A stretch of DNA of 64,000 nucleotides, from assembly GCF_000012745.1 (NCBI RefSeq), contig NC_007404.1:744001-808000 (forward strand), given 5' to 3'. Shown piece after piece: positions 8,091 through 16,527 of the stretch (position 1 is the first letter of the stretch; each line of letters begins with the position of its first letter). Both the position numbers and the translations under genes were made by a program. The DNA is from Thiobacillus denitrificans ATCC 25259. Lineage in GTDB: Bacteria; Pseudomonadota; Gammaproteobacteria; Burkholderiales; Thiobacillaceae. A model generated the notes under the pieces. It searched no databases, was not told the DNA's origin, and saw only the letters and a program-made list of their open reading frames with translations.

Positions 8091-9179
8091 TTACCGAGGT
8101 GGGCGCTTGCGCCGGCGGCGGTTCGCCCACATCGCCAACCCTGTCACCATGAGGACGAGCGGCGCGAGGCCGACCGCTGCTTGCAGGATGCGGGTCGGCG
8201 TCCCCGCGATCGCCCCGACGTGCAGCGGATAAAGGGTATTGAAGACGCGCGTGCCGCGCGGCGCCAACAGGTCGCGTTCGAGCTGCAGCACCGCGCCGGA
8301 ACGCGGATCGAGAAAGACGAAGTTGCGTCCGTTCGGGTGCGGCTCGTCCGGCCGTTTCTTGCGCACGACGAGCGGCGCGCTCGCGGTTTGCGGCAGGCTG
8401 ACCCAGGTGGTCGGCAAGGGCAGCGCGCGGTCGGCCGCTTGCAGCAGCGCGTCGAGCGTCGGCGCAGGCGCGCCCGGGCGATCGGGCGGGAGGCGCGGTG
8501 CCGGCGGCCGCGGCGCGCTCGCGGTCAGTGCGTCGACGAGATCGATCGCGCTTGCGTTGAACACGAAGGCGGCGCCGGTCGCAGCCGTGATCGAGAGGAA
8601 CAGCACCGCGTAGATGCCGGTCGCGCGGTGGAGGTCGAAATTCAGCCGCTTCCAGTGCGCCGACCACTGCATCTTGAAGCCCTGCGAAAGTTTTCCGTTT
8701 CGCGGCCACCAGAGGACGACCCCCGTCGCGCCCAGGCCGAGCAGCAGCAGCCCGCCGACTCCGACCACGGTCTCGCCCGCCTCGCCGGCCAGCAGTTCGG
8801 TGTGCAGCAGTGCAAGCCATCCGAGCACGGTCTCGCGCTGGCGATGCGTGCCGAGGATGCTGCCGTCGTAGGGATCCACATAGACGAAGCGGTCGTGTGC
8901 GTTATTGAGCTTGACGAGATAGGTCTCCTGCGGCGCGCGCGGCACGCGGATCGCGAAGGGCTTGTCGGCCGGGTAGGCGCGCTGCACGGCCGCCACCACG
9001 TCTGCCACCGCAACGCGCTCGCCTGACCCGTCGGAAACGAGCAGATGCTGATGGGCGAGCGCTTCGAGCTCCTCGCGGAATACGAGCACGCTGCCGCTCA
9101 GCCCCGTCACCGCCAGCAGCAGGCCGACGAAGAGCCCCGTATAGAGGTGGAGCTTGACGACGAGGCGGCGTGCCGTCAT
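8091..9179 (-). CDS. PepSY-associated transmembrane protein, putative ferrisiderophore reductase
   Basis: A 362-aa membrane protein starting MTARRLVVKLHLYTGLFVG. It has four main transmembrane segments (about residues 10-35, 140-165, 190-215 and 330-350) with PepSY-type periplasmic domains between them; His residues in KLHLYTG, LLHTELL, NFDLHRATG and PLHVGA are in positions typical of this family. PepSY-TM proteins beside siderophore receptors are proposed to reduce ferric siderophores at the inner membrane. It follows receptor 1 by 50 nt on the same strand, so a joint role is likely. The Arg-rich tail is cytoplasmic. Confidence 0.82.
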   Translation of the reverse strand: MTARRLVVKLHLYTGLFVGLLLAVTGLSGSVLVFREELEALAHQHLLVSDGSGERVAVADVVAAVQRAYPADKPFAIRVPRAPQETYLVKLNNAHDRFVYVDPYDGSILGTHRQRETVLGWLALLHTELLAGEAGETVVGVGGLLLLGLGATGVVLWWPRNGKLSQGFKMQWSAHWKRLNFDLHRATGIYAVLFLSITAATGAAFVFNASAIDLVDALTASAPRPPAPRLPPDRPGAPAPTLDALLQAADRALPLPTTWVSLPQTASAPLVVRKKRPDEPHPNGRNFVFLDPRSGAVLQLERDLLAPRGTRVFNTLYPLHVGAIAGTPTRILQAAVGLAPLVLMVTGLAMWANRRRRKRPPR

Positions 9180-9229
9180 CGCTGCGGCTTCCCTTGCCCC
9201 GGCGTTCGACACGCGGCCTGCTGTGGCGA

Positions 9230-11326
9230 TCAGAACTCGACCTTTGCCGTCAGCTTCAGCGTGCGCGGCGCGCCGACGCCGAGCAGGCCGTTGCCCGCCG
9301 TGCTCCAGTAGCTTTCGTTGGTCACATTGTCGACGACGGCCTGGAAGGTCGTGCGCTTGCCATTCAGCTTCGTGCTGTGGCGGGCGCCGAGCGAAAGCGT
9401 CGTGTAGCCGTCGACGAAGGCGCGGTTTTCGTTGTCCACCGGGCGCTTGCCGACGTAGTAGAGGCCGCCGCTCAGCGCGAGCCCCGGCACAGCGGGCAGC
9501 CGGTATTCCGCGAACAGGCTCGCCGTGCGCTCGGGCGTATTGTCCGGCACCTTGCCGAAGGTCGCCGGGTTGGCTGCGTTCTGCTGCTCGGCGTCGAGAA
9601 AGAGGGCGGACCCGATCAGCGCCAGGTAGCGCGTGACTTCGCCGCTGGCCGCGAGTTCGATGCCGCGGTACTGGGCGAGGCCGTTGAGGACGAAGCGGTT
9701 GGACGCGTCGACCGTCGTCGAGGGGCGCTCGATGTCGAAATACGCGGCCTGCAGCAGGACGCCTTGCGCTACCTCGGCCTTGACGCCGATTTCCTTCTGC
9801 TTCGACAGCGCAGGCGGCAGCAGCTCGCCGGCGTTGGCGCGGTGGGCCGGCGCCTGGCCGCTTTCCTCGAGGCCCTCGAGATAGCTGCCATAGACCGACA
9901 CGCCGGCGACCGGCTTGTACATGATCGCGACGGACGGATTGACGTCGTCCGCCTCGTAGCGCGTGCTCGTCGTTTCGCTCACATAACGGCTGGCGCGCGC
10001 GCCGAGCATGAGTTGCCACTTTTCGCCGAAAGACATGCGGTCGAACAGATACCAGCCGCGATCCTCGATCGTGGACGGGTTGTGGCTCGGGGCCGAGGGG
10101 GCGGTCTGTTCCGGCACCTCGGTCGGGTCGTAGAGGTTCTGCGCGACGCTGACGCTGCCGCCGGAACGGGAATTCTGGTCGCGCTGGTTCGCGGTGTAGC
10201 CGAACGAGAGGTCGTGGCTGACCCAGGTGCCGGGGATGTGACCGAAGCTCTCGGCGCGGTAGTTGCTGTTCTCGTATTCCTGGTTCGGGCTGAAGAAGAT
10301 TTTCAGCGTGCCGTCCCCGGTCGCGAGGTTGTAGTTCTCGAACTGGGAGAAGCGTCGGTCGCGGTTGGTCTGCGCGTGGCCGGCTTCGAGCAGCAAACCC
10401 CAGTCGTCGCTCAGCACGTAGTCGGTACGGAAGAGCACGTTGGTCGCGTCGGCGTCGTAGGTCTGCCATTCGCCCGCAAGATTGGTCCGGGCGTCCGGAA
10501 TGGCGGGCAGCGTGATCGTCCCGTCTGCGTTCGGGGCCAGCACTTTGATCGCCGCTTGCTCGGAAACGTCCTTGCGGTAGTGCTCGACGTCGAGCTTGAA
10601 CGACAGCGCGTCGCTGGCCTGCCAGTCGAACGCGACCGCGCCGAGGGAGCGGTCGCCAGAGTAGTTGTCGACGCCGATATCCTCGCGGCCGGCAAGCAGA
10701 TTGACGCGTGCGCCGAACTGCTGCTCTTCACCGAAGCGCCGGCCGACGTCGGCGTGCACATTGGCGCCGCCGTAGTGGTTGGCCGACAGCGCCAGGCTCG
10801 ACACCGGGTCCTTGCCCGCGCGCTTGGTGACGAGGTTCACGATGCCCGACGGCGGCACGAAGCCGTAGTAGAGCGACGAGGCGCCCTTGAGCACTTCGAC
10901 GCGCTCCTTGTTTTCGAGCGGCACATCGATCAGGTTGATGATCGGCAAGGAGCCGTTGAGCCGGTAGTTGCCGCGGTTCTCGACCAGGATGCCGCGGATC
11001 GCGATGTTGTCGTAGGTCGAGCCGTTGAGTTGCGAGCGGGTGACCCCCGCGGTGTTGCGCAAGGCGCCGAACAGCGTCGACGCGGCCTGCGCGTCGAGCA
11101 CTTCGCGCGTCACGACGTTGCTGGTCTGCGGCACGTCGAGCGGCGACGCCTCGCGGAAGGTGCCGACCTGGACCGTGTCGGACTTGAAGCTGCCCGCGTA
11201 TTCCGACCAGACGGTGACCGTGTCGAGTTCGCCGGGCGGGTTTTCCTGCGGAGTCTGGGCGTTGACCGGTGACGCCGAGAACGCGAGCGAAAGCGCGCCT
11301 GCCAGCGCGGAGAGACGGAATTTCAT
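9230..11326 (-). CDS. TonB-dependent siderophore receptor 1
   Basis: A 698-aa outer-membrane receptor with a signal peptide (LAGALSLAFSASPVNA). A plug domain (about 40-160) contains NIAIRGILVENRGNYRLNG and VEVLKGASSLYYGFVPPSG, then a barrel ending in a C-terminal Phe (LTAKVEF). The layout is that of FhuE/FpvA-type ferric hydroxamate or mixed-ligand receptors, without an N-terminal signalling domain. Ligand is not readable; it may take up the vibrioferrin-like product or a foreign siderophore. A Fur-like box and the shared leader element precede it. The PepSY gene follows. Confidence 0.9.
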   Translation of the reverse strand: MKFRLSALAGALSLAFSASPVNAQTPQENPPGELDTVTVWSEYAGSFKSDTVQVGTFREASPLDVPQTSNVVTREVLDAQAASTLFGALRNTAGVTRSQLNGSTYDNIAIRGILVENRGNYRLNGSLPIINLIDVPLENKERVEVLKGASSLYYGFVPPSGIVNLVTKRAGKDPVSSLALSANHYGGANVHADVGRRFGEEQQFGARVNLLAGREDIGVDNYSGDRSLGAVAFDWQASDALSFKLDVEHYRKDVSEQAAIKVLAPNADGTITLPAIPDARTNLAGEWQTYDADATNVLFRTDYVLSDDWGLLLEAGHAQTNRDRRFSQFENYNLATGDGTLKIFFSPNQEYENSNYRAESFGHIPGTWVSHDLSFGYTANQRDQNSRSGGSVSVAQNLYDPTEVPEQTAPSAPSHNPSTIEDRGWYLFDRMSFGEKWQLMLGARASRYVSETTSTRYEADDVNPSVAIMYKPVAGVSVYGSYLEGLEESGQAPAHRANAGELLPPALSKQKEIGVKAEVAQGVLLQAAYFDIERPSTTVDASNRFVLNGLAQYRGIELAASGEVTRYLALIGSALFLDAEQQNAANPATFGKVPDNTPERTASLFAEYRLPAVPGLALSGGLYYVGKRPVDNENRAFVDGYTTLSLGARHSTKLNGKRTTFQAVVDNVTNESYWSTAGNGLLGVGAPRTLKLTAKVEF

Positions 11327-11377
11327 GGATCTGACCTTTTTCTCGTTGGAAGGATGGAAGTCGCCGCAAAGCAAGCT

Positions 11378-11423
11378 GCTGGCTGCGACCCACCTCCGTG
11401 CCGGGAGGGGTCAGTGGCTGGCG
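11378..11423 (-). promoter_or_regulatory. Shared leader element, copy d (receptor 1)
   Basis: On the minus strand CGCCAGCCA (11423-11415) and AGCCAGC (11384-11378) flank 30 nt able to form a good hairpin: GACCC pairs with GGGTC and CTCC with GGAG. The proximal box lies 51 nt before the ATG, the only copy that far away. Confidence 0.6.
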
Positions 11424-11463
11424 TGACCGGATACGTGCGCGCGTGGCGCGGAATCGAGGCGAT

Positions 11464-11486
11464 GCGAATAATAATGGTTCTTATTA
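11464..11486 (-). promoter_or_regulatory. Candidate Fur box upstream of TonB receptor 1
   Basis: AATAATAATGGTTCTTATT at 11467-11485 is a near-palindromic AT-rich 19-mer resembling the Fur consensus, preceded by GCG as at the tonB site. It lies about 140 nt upstream of the receptor start and 55 nt after the stop of the aldolase gene, so receptor 1 probably has its own iron-regulated promoter. Confidence 0.62.
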
Positions 11487-11541
11487 GCGATGTCAAAACC
11501 ACGGCTGCCTTGAGGGGATTTCTCCCGTTTGGCCGCAGGGC

Positions 11542-12303
11542 TCAGCGGAAGGCCGCGAGATGCGCCTTGAGCGCGCGGAAGCTCACGCCGCGGTCGTCGC
11601 CGAGCAGATACGCCTGCACGCCGCGCGCTTTCCAGGCGGCCGTCTGCTCGGCGACGCGCGGGATCGCGCAAAACGGAACGCCGCGCGCGGCACACGCGGC
11701 CGCAACCTTCGCGATCGCTTCCTGCACGATCGGGTGCTGCGCCTGTCCCGGCACGCCGTAGGATTGAGACAGGTCGATCGCGCCTTCGAGAACCATGTCG
11801 ATGCCGGCAACCGACAGGATCGCGTCACTGGCGTCGACGCCCGCGCGGTCTTCGATCATCGCGACGACCATGATTTCCGCGTTGGCGCGCGCGAGATAAG
11901 CCGCCAGATCGGTGGTGCCGAAGCCGGTCGTGCGGCCGCCGCTGATGCCGCGCGTGCCGAGCGGCGCGTAGCGGCTCGCGGCGACGGCCTGCGCCGCTTC
12001 GGCCGCGCTCTGCACGTGCGGCACGACGACGCCCTGCGCGCCGCAGTCGAGCGCGCGCAGGATGACGTCGGGCGCGGCACTTGGTACGCGGACCAGCGGC
12101 GTGATGCCGGCGCATTCGGCCGCGCGTACCATGTTTTCGAGCGTCTCCGGATTGACGCAGACGTGTTCCATGTCGAGGACGACGAAATCGAATCCGGCGT
12201 AGCCGATCATTTCGACGACGAGCGGCGACGGAATCGAATTGAGCAGGCCGAACACGGACTTGCCGTCGGCGAGCGCGCGTTTGAGGCGATTGGTCTGCAG
12301 CAT
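11542..12303 (-). CDS. HpcH/HpaI aldolase family protein, SbnG-like
   Basis: A 253-aa TIM-barrel protein. Family blocks are DFVVLDMEHV, RVPSAAPDVILRALDCGAQGVVVPHV, the metal-binding MIEDRAGVDASDAI and GAIDLSQSYG. Members in staphyloferrin B (SbnG) and achromobactin clusters act in siderophore synthesis; SbnG makes citrate from oxaloacetate and acetyl-CoA. Here it is the last gene of a vibrioferrin-type row, 5 nt after the pvsE-like gene, so supplying citrate for the siderophore is the best guess. A general 2-keto-3-deoxy aldolase role cannot be ruled out from sequence. Confidence 0.82.
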   Translation of the reverse strand: MLQTNRLKRALADGKSVFGLLNSIPSPLVVEMIGYAGFDFVVLDMEHVCVNPETLENMVRAAECAGITPLVRVPSAAPDVILRALDCGAQGVVVPHVQSAAEAAQAVAASRYAPLGTRGISGGRTTGFGTTDLAAYLARANAEIMVVAMIEDRAGVDASDAILSVAGIDMVLEGAIDLSQSYGVPGQAQHPIVQEAIAKVAAACAARGVPFCAIPRVAEQTAAWKARGVQAYLLGDDRGVSFRALKAHLAAFR

Positions 12304-12308
12304 GCGCG

Positions 12309-13517
12309 TCACTCCACGGGCAGGTACCACTGCGCCGGATGCGGGTGGCGCAGGAAGTCGTGATGCGAGATGTGCCAGGCATAGGCGCCGGCGTAGGGAA
12401 AGACCAGCACGTCGTTGCAGCGCACCGATTCGACCGGGGCGTCGAAGGCCAGCAGGTCCTTCGGCGTGCACAGCTGGCCGACGACGCTGACGCGCTGATC
12501 CGCCGCCTGCGGGCGCGCGAACGCATACGGCCAGTCATCGACCGGCAGCACGTGGAAGGGGTGGCTGTGGCCTTGCGCGTAGGGCGTGCGGAAGTGATGC
12601 GAGCCGCCGCGGCCGACGACGAAGGTCTTGCCATGGCTGTGCTTGATGTCGACGACCTGCATCGCGTAGTAGCCGCAGGCGGCGGTCACATAGCGGCCGA
12701 GTTCGAAGCGCACGCGCACGCCCGGCAGGCCGGCTTCGTGCAGCAGCGATGCGAGCCCGGCGCTGAACGCGGGCCAGTCGAACTGCCGGGCGGGCTCGCG
12801 GTAGTTGATGCCGATGCCGCCGCCGACGTTGACGTGGTCGAGGGCGAGGCCGTGCGCCTCGCACCAGCGGCGGGTCTGCGCGAGGTAGGCCGCGACGAGC
12901 CGTAGGTGCGCGGCGGCATCGAGCTGGTGCGACAGCAGGTGGAAATGCAGGCCGCGCAGGCGGATCTCGGGCCGCTCGCGCAGCCAGTCCAGGCATGCCG
13001 GCAGCTGCTCGGTCGGAATGCCGAACGGCGTCGGCTTGCCGCCCATCATGAGCGGGGTCTCGGCGAGCGCGTCGAGCGTAAGGTTGACGCGCAGGGCCAC
13101 AGGCGCGGTACGACCGAGCCGGGCCGCGATTTCTGCGAGCCGCTGCAATTCGTGCCGGCTCTCGACATGCAGGCAATCGACGCCGTGTTCGAGCGCCTGC
13201 CGGAGCTCGTCGTCGAGCTTGCCCGGCCCGCTGAAGATCACCGGGATCTCGGCGAAATGTGCGCGCACCCAGGCGAGTTCGCCGCCCGACGAGACCTCGA
13301 AGCCGGCGACGTGCGGCGCCAGCGTCTGCAGGATCGGCAGATCGGAATTAGCCTTGATCGCGTAGAAGAGGTCGCAGCCCGGCGGCAGGCTCGCGGCGAG
13401 CGCCGCGGCGTGTGCGTCGAGCGCGGCGAGGTCGTAGAGGTAGGCGCACAGGGGCGCGCCGGCCTCGGCTTCGGCTTCGCGCAGGTGGGCGAACACCTCG
13501 GCGAGCCTCAGTTCCAT
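12309..13517 (-). CDS. pvsE: PLP-dependent decarboxylase of siderophore pathway (PvsE/SbnH-like)
   Basis: A 402-aa fold-type III PLP enzyme of the Orn/DAP/Arg decarboxylase group. The PLP lysine is in LFYAIKANSD (about residue 54), the phosphate-binding glycines in HVNVGGGIGINY, and the C-terminal barrel holds QLCTPKDLLAFD with the active-site Cys. In vibrioferrin synthesis PvsE decarboxylates the seryl-citrate intermediate to an ethanolamine derivative; SbnH does the matching step for staphyloferrin B. The start overlaps the end of the upstream NIS synthetase gene by 10 nt. Confidence 0.88.
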   Translation of the reverse strand: MELRLAEVFAHLREAEAEAGAPLCAYLYDLAALDAHAAALAASLPPGCDLFYAIKANSDLPILQTLAPHVAGFEVSSGGELAWVRAHFAEIPVIFSGPGKLDDELRQALEHGVDCLHVESRHELQRLAEIAARLGRTAPVALRVNLTLDALAETPLMMGGKPTPFGIPTEQLPACLDWLRERPEIRLRGLHFHLLSHQLDAAAHLRLVAAYLAQTRRWCEAHGLALDHVNVGGGIGINYREPARQFDWPAFSAGLASLLHEAGLPGVRVRFELGRYVTAACGYYAMQVVDIKHSHGKTFVVGRGGSHHFRTPYAQGHSHPFHVLPVDDWPYAFARPQAADQRVSVVGQLCTPKDLLAFDAPVESVRCNDVLVFPYAGAYAWHISHHDFLRHPHPAQWYLPVE

Positions 13518-15349
13518 GCGCGGCGCTCCGCGAGCGTGCCGAGGGGGTTGTTGACCGGCAGGTAGCCGGAGGCGCGGTCGGCGCGCTTGAAGAAGCGGTT
13601 GATCAGATTGGCCTTGCCCGGAAAGGCTTCGCCGGCGAGCAGCGCGTTGATGCGGCGTGCCGACGCGTCGTCGCCATGCTGGTTCTGATAGCGGTGCAGA
13701 TGGTCGCGCACGACCGCCCACAGGCGACGCTGCAGTGCCGCATTGCCGGCGCCGATCTGGCTGATCGCCTCGCAGAAGTTGTTGACGAAGAGGCAATAGG
13801 CGATGCGCTTCCAGCCCTGCTCGGCGTCATACCAGAGCGCTTCGCGGGCACGCGCGCTGATCGCGTCCAATCGCTCGGCGCCGAAGCGTTCCTGCACCAG
13901 CTTCACGCCTTCGAAGTCGCGCAGGAAGACCTGACGCACCTCGCCGGCGGCGACGCCGATCACGACGTTCTGCAGGTGCGGCTCGAAGATCACGCCGTGC
14001 GCGAAATAGCAGTACAGCACCGGGTGCATGAGTTCGCCGACGTAGCGCGAGAACCAGGACTCGGCAGCGTCCTCGCGCGAGGTGCCTGCGTGGCGCGGCA
14101 GCGCGTCGAGCAGTTCGGCGAGCCGTGCTTCGCCGTAGACGTGGTTGCCGAACAGCGCGCCGGCCAGCAGCGGCGTGACGCCGGGCTGCAGCAGGCCGGC
14201 GAAGCCATGTCGCAGGATCAGGCCGAAGCCTTCGGTGATCATTTTGTCGGCGCGGGCGTCGCCGGTCTTCATGTCGGCCGAGAGGAAGGCCGGCTCCTCC
14301 ATGACCGCGAGGTTCGGGAAGCGCGCACGCAGCTGCGGCCCGAGACCGCGCAGGACGCGCGTGACCTGCAGCGCCCCTTCGAGCTCGTAGATCGCGTTCT
14401 TGCGCACGCAGTTGGTGATGCGCACGTTGAGCGAGCACTTGTAGAAATAGGGGGTGTCGGGATGGAACAGCGTGCGGATCGACGAGGTCGGGTAGAAATC
14501 CGCGCCCTGCGGGCCGAGGTCGCGCATGCGGTCGCCCGCGAGCGCCGTCGCCACGGCGGGCTGGTCGAGCAGATGGCGCGCCTGCCAGGGATGGACCGGC
14601 AGGAGAAAGAAGTCGTCGTCGGCGGCGATTCCGTCCGGCGCGTGCGCCGCGACGACGCGGTCGCAGGGCTCGGCGAGCACCGACTGCTGCAGCAGATGTT
14701 CGCGGCGCACGGCGAAATAATGCAGCGCGAAGCGCGCCCCCGTTTCCGGCGAATAGCGCCGCATGTCCTCGCCCGACAGGCCCTGCCGGCTTTTCGGTGC
14801 GGGGTGGAAGGGGTGGCCGAACATCAGCGACTGCTCGGATTCGACGAAGGCCTGCAGCGGCTCGGACGAAAACCGCTCCCGGCGCGCGTGGTTCAGCACG
14901 CTCGCGGTGACGGCGACGCTGTCGGCGATCTGCTGCATGAGCTCGTCGTTCGCCGGCTGTTCGTGTTTGAGCGCGAGCTCGCGCAGCAGGCGGCCGGCGA
15001 GCGCCTGCCAGTCGAGCAGCGCCCAGGGACGGCCGGGTGCCTTGCAATACATCGGCGAGCGGTAGCGGTAGTTGCCGGTGGCGCAGGCGTCGTCGACCAC
15101 GGTCAGCACGCGCTCGCCGGTCAGCGGCAGGCGCAGATGCAGCGCGCGTCCGCCGCTGCCGCGCAGGGCGAGGTGTACCGCTGCCGGGCTGTCGCTCTGG
15201 CCGAACAGCGGACCGACGCTGAGCTGGCCCTCGGGCGCCGCGACCTCGCGGCAATAGCAGTTGAGCAGCGTTTCCATGCTGCGGCGGCCGGCTTCCTGCT
15301 GCGCCAGCGTCGCGGCGTCGATCGCACTTGCGAGATGGTGTGAGTGCAT
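13508..15349 (-). CDS. pvsD: IucA/IucC family NIS siderophore synthetase (PvsD-like)
   Basis: A 613-aa NRPS-independent siderophore synthetase that activates a carboxylate with ATP and condenses it with an amine or alcohol. The conserved blocks are TSSIRTLFHP, LPVHPWQARHLLD and, in the C-terminal FhuF-like part, HGVIFEPHLQNVVIG and RDFEGVKLVQ. Order relative to the neighbours (ATP-grasp, NIS, MFS, NIS, decarboxylase) matches pvsABCDE, which assigns it to PvsD. Start at the ATG before HSHHLASAIDAATLAQQ; 14 nt separate it from the exporter stop. Confidence 0.92.
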   Translation of the reverse strand: MHSHHLASAIDAATLAQQEAGRRSMETLLNCYCREVAAPEGQLSVGPLFGQSDSPAAVHLALRGSGGRALHLRLPLTGERVLTVVDDACATGNYRYRSPMYCKAPGRPWALLDWQALAGRLLRELALKHEQPANDELMQQIADSVAVTASVLNHARRERFSSEPLQAFVESEQSLMFGHPFHPAPKSRQGLSGEDMRRYSPETGARFALHYFAVRREHLLQQSVLAEPCDRVVAAHAPDGIAADDDFFLLPVHPWQARHLLDQPAVATALAGDRMRDLGPQGADFYPTSSIRTLFHPDTPYFYKCSLNVRITNCVRKNAIYELEGALQVTRVLRGLGPQLRARFPNLAVMEEPAFLSADMKTGDARADKMITEGFGLILRHGFAGLLQPGVTPLLAGALFGNHVYGEARLAELLDALPRHAGTSREDAAESWFSRYVGELMHPVLYCYFAHGVIFEPHLQNVVIGVAAGEVRQVFLRDFEGVKLVQERFGAERLDAISARAREALWYDAEQGWKRIAYCLFVNNFCEAISQIGAGNAALQRRLWAVVRDHLHRYQNQHGDDASARRINALLAGEAFPGKANLINRFFKRADRASGYLPVNNPLGTLAERRAWN

Positions 15350-15363
15350 GCTGTCTCCTCGGG

Positions 15364-16527
15364 TCAAGGGTTTCTCGGTTGAGCCGCCACGGCGCCGAGA
15401 TAGGCGCCGGCGGCGAGCAGGACGGCGGCGCCGATGAAGAACGGCGCGCGCAAATCGATGGCCTGGACGGCGGCCCCGGCGATCACGCCGGCACCGACCG
15501 CGCCCCATTTGGCGTTGCTCTCGAACCAGCCGAAGGTGCGGCCGGCGCGTTCGCGGGTCACGATCGCGGCGATCAGCGCGTGCAGGCTGATGAAGCCGAG
15601 CGTCATGCCGAGGCCCATCGCCAGGCGCCCGGCGGTCAGCCCGGCGAGTGTCGGCAACAGCGCCTGCGCCGCGAGCGCGCCCGCGAGCACGAGAAAGGAC
15701 AGCGCGAGCGTCGCGAGCAGCCGACCCGGCACGAGGCGGCGGCTCAGCGGCACCGCGCAGAGCAGGTAGACGAGATGCGGGACGCCGAACAGCAGCCCGG
15801 CCATCGCGAGCGACGCCGGCTGTGAAGCCGCCTGGGCGAAGGGCACGAAATACGGAAAGGTCAGCACGGTCGCGAATATGAACGCGAACTGCGCGGCGTA
15901 GATCTGGTTCGCGCGCGCTTCCGGTGCAACGGCCGGCGCGCGCGCCGCGGGTTTCGCGGCAGCCGAGGCCGGCGGCGACGGCAGGCGCGCGATCAGTACC
16001 GCGGCGGCGAGCGGGAGCAGCGCGAGGTAACGGTAGAGCTCAAGCGGCGATTCGATCGTCATGAGCACGCCGAGGCCCGCCGGCGCGGCGACGAGCGCGG
16101 CGCGTGCCGACCATTGCATCAGGTCGAGGCTGCGCGAAAGCGCGGCGCCGCTGACCACCGTCGCGAGATACGCGTTCGACGCGGCGAAGGTGCCGCCGAG
16201 CAGGCCTTGCAGCGCGAGCGCGAGCGCGAACGTCGCGGCGTCGGGCGCGAAGCCGGCGAGCAGGAAGCTCGCCGCGAGGCCGAGCTGGGCGCGCAGGAGC
16301 AGCGGCTTCTTGCCGTAGCGGTCAGCGAGCCGCCCCCACCACGGGCTGCTCACGGCGGTGAAGAAGACCGGCACGATGTAGAGCCAGCCCGCCAGGTAGG
16401 CCGCGTCGCTGTGCAGCGATCGCTCGAGGATCAGCGCAAAGAAAGGCGGCATCCCGAGCGCCGCGAACGCGGCGACGAAATGGCAGACCATGATCGTGGC
16501 GACGACGCGCCGCGTGTCGAGGCTCAT
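15364..16527 (-). CDS. pvsC: MFS siderophore exporter (PvsC-like)
   Basis: A 387-aa major facilitator superfamily protein with about 12 transmembrane segments. The loop 2-3 motif is present as WWGRLADRYGKKPLLLRAQLG. It sits between two siderophore synthetase genes in the place of pvsC, so export of the siderophore is the likely job. The start codon overlaps the upstream pvsB-like stop (ATGA). A His/Arg-poor central loop rich in Pro/Ala (about 180-205) joins the two halves. Confidence 0.88.
   Translation of the reverse strand: MSLDTRRVVATIMVCHFVAAFAALGMPPFFALILERSLHSDAAYLAGWLYIVPVFFTAVSSPWWGRLADRYGKKPLLLRAQLGLAASFLLAGFAPDAATFALALALQGLLGGTFAASNAYLATVVSGAALSRSLDLMQWSARAALVAAPAGLGVLMTIESPLELYRYLALLPLAAAVLIARLPSPPASAAAKPAARAPAVAPEARANQIYAAQFAFIFATVLTFPYFVPFAQAASQPASLAMAGLLFGVPHLVYLLCAVPLSRRLVPGRLLATLALSFLVLAGALAAQALLPTLAGLTAGRLAMGLGMTLGFISLHALIAAIVTRERAGRTFGWFESNAKWGAVGAGVIAGAAVQAIDLRAPFFIGAAVLLAAGAYLGAVAAQPRNP

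Noticed and set aside
8091-10469. Long minus-strand frame that would extend the PepSY protein to 792 aa
   Set aside because: The part before 9179 is out of frame with receptor 1 and has typical shadow composition; the real start MTARRLVVK lies at 9179.
9170-11272. 700-codon open frame on the plus strand opposite TonB receptor 1
   Set aside because: Antisense shadow of a GC-rich gene; composition is Arg/Ala/Val/Gly-rich with no domain, and the minus strand frame is a clear receptor.
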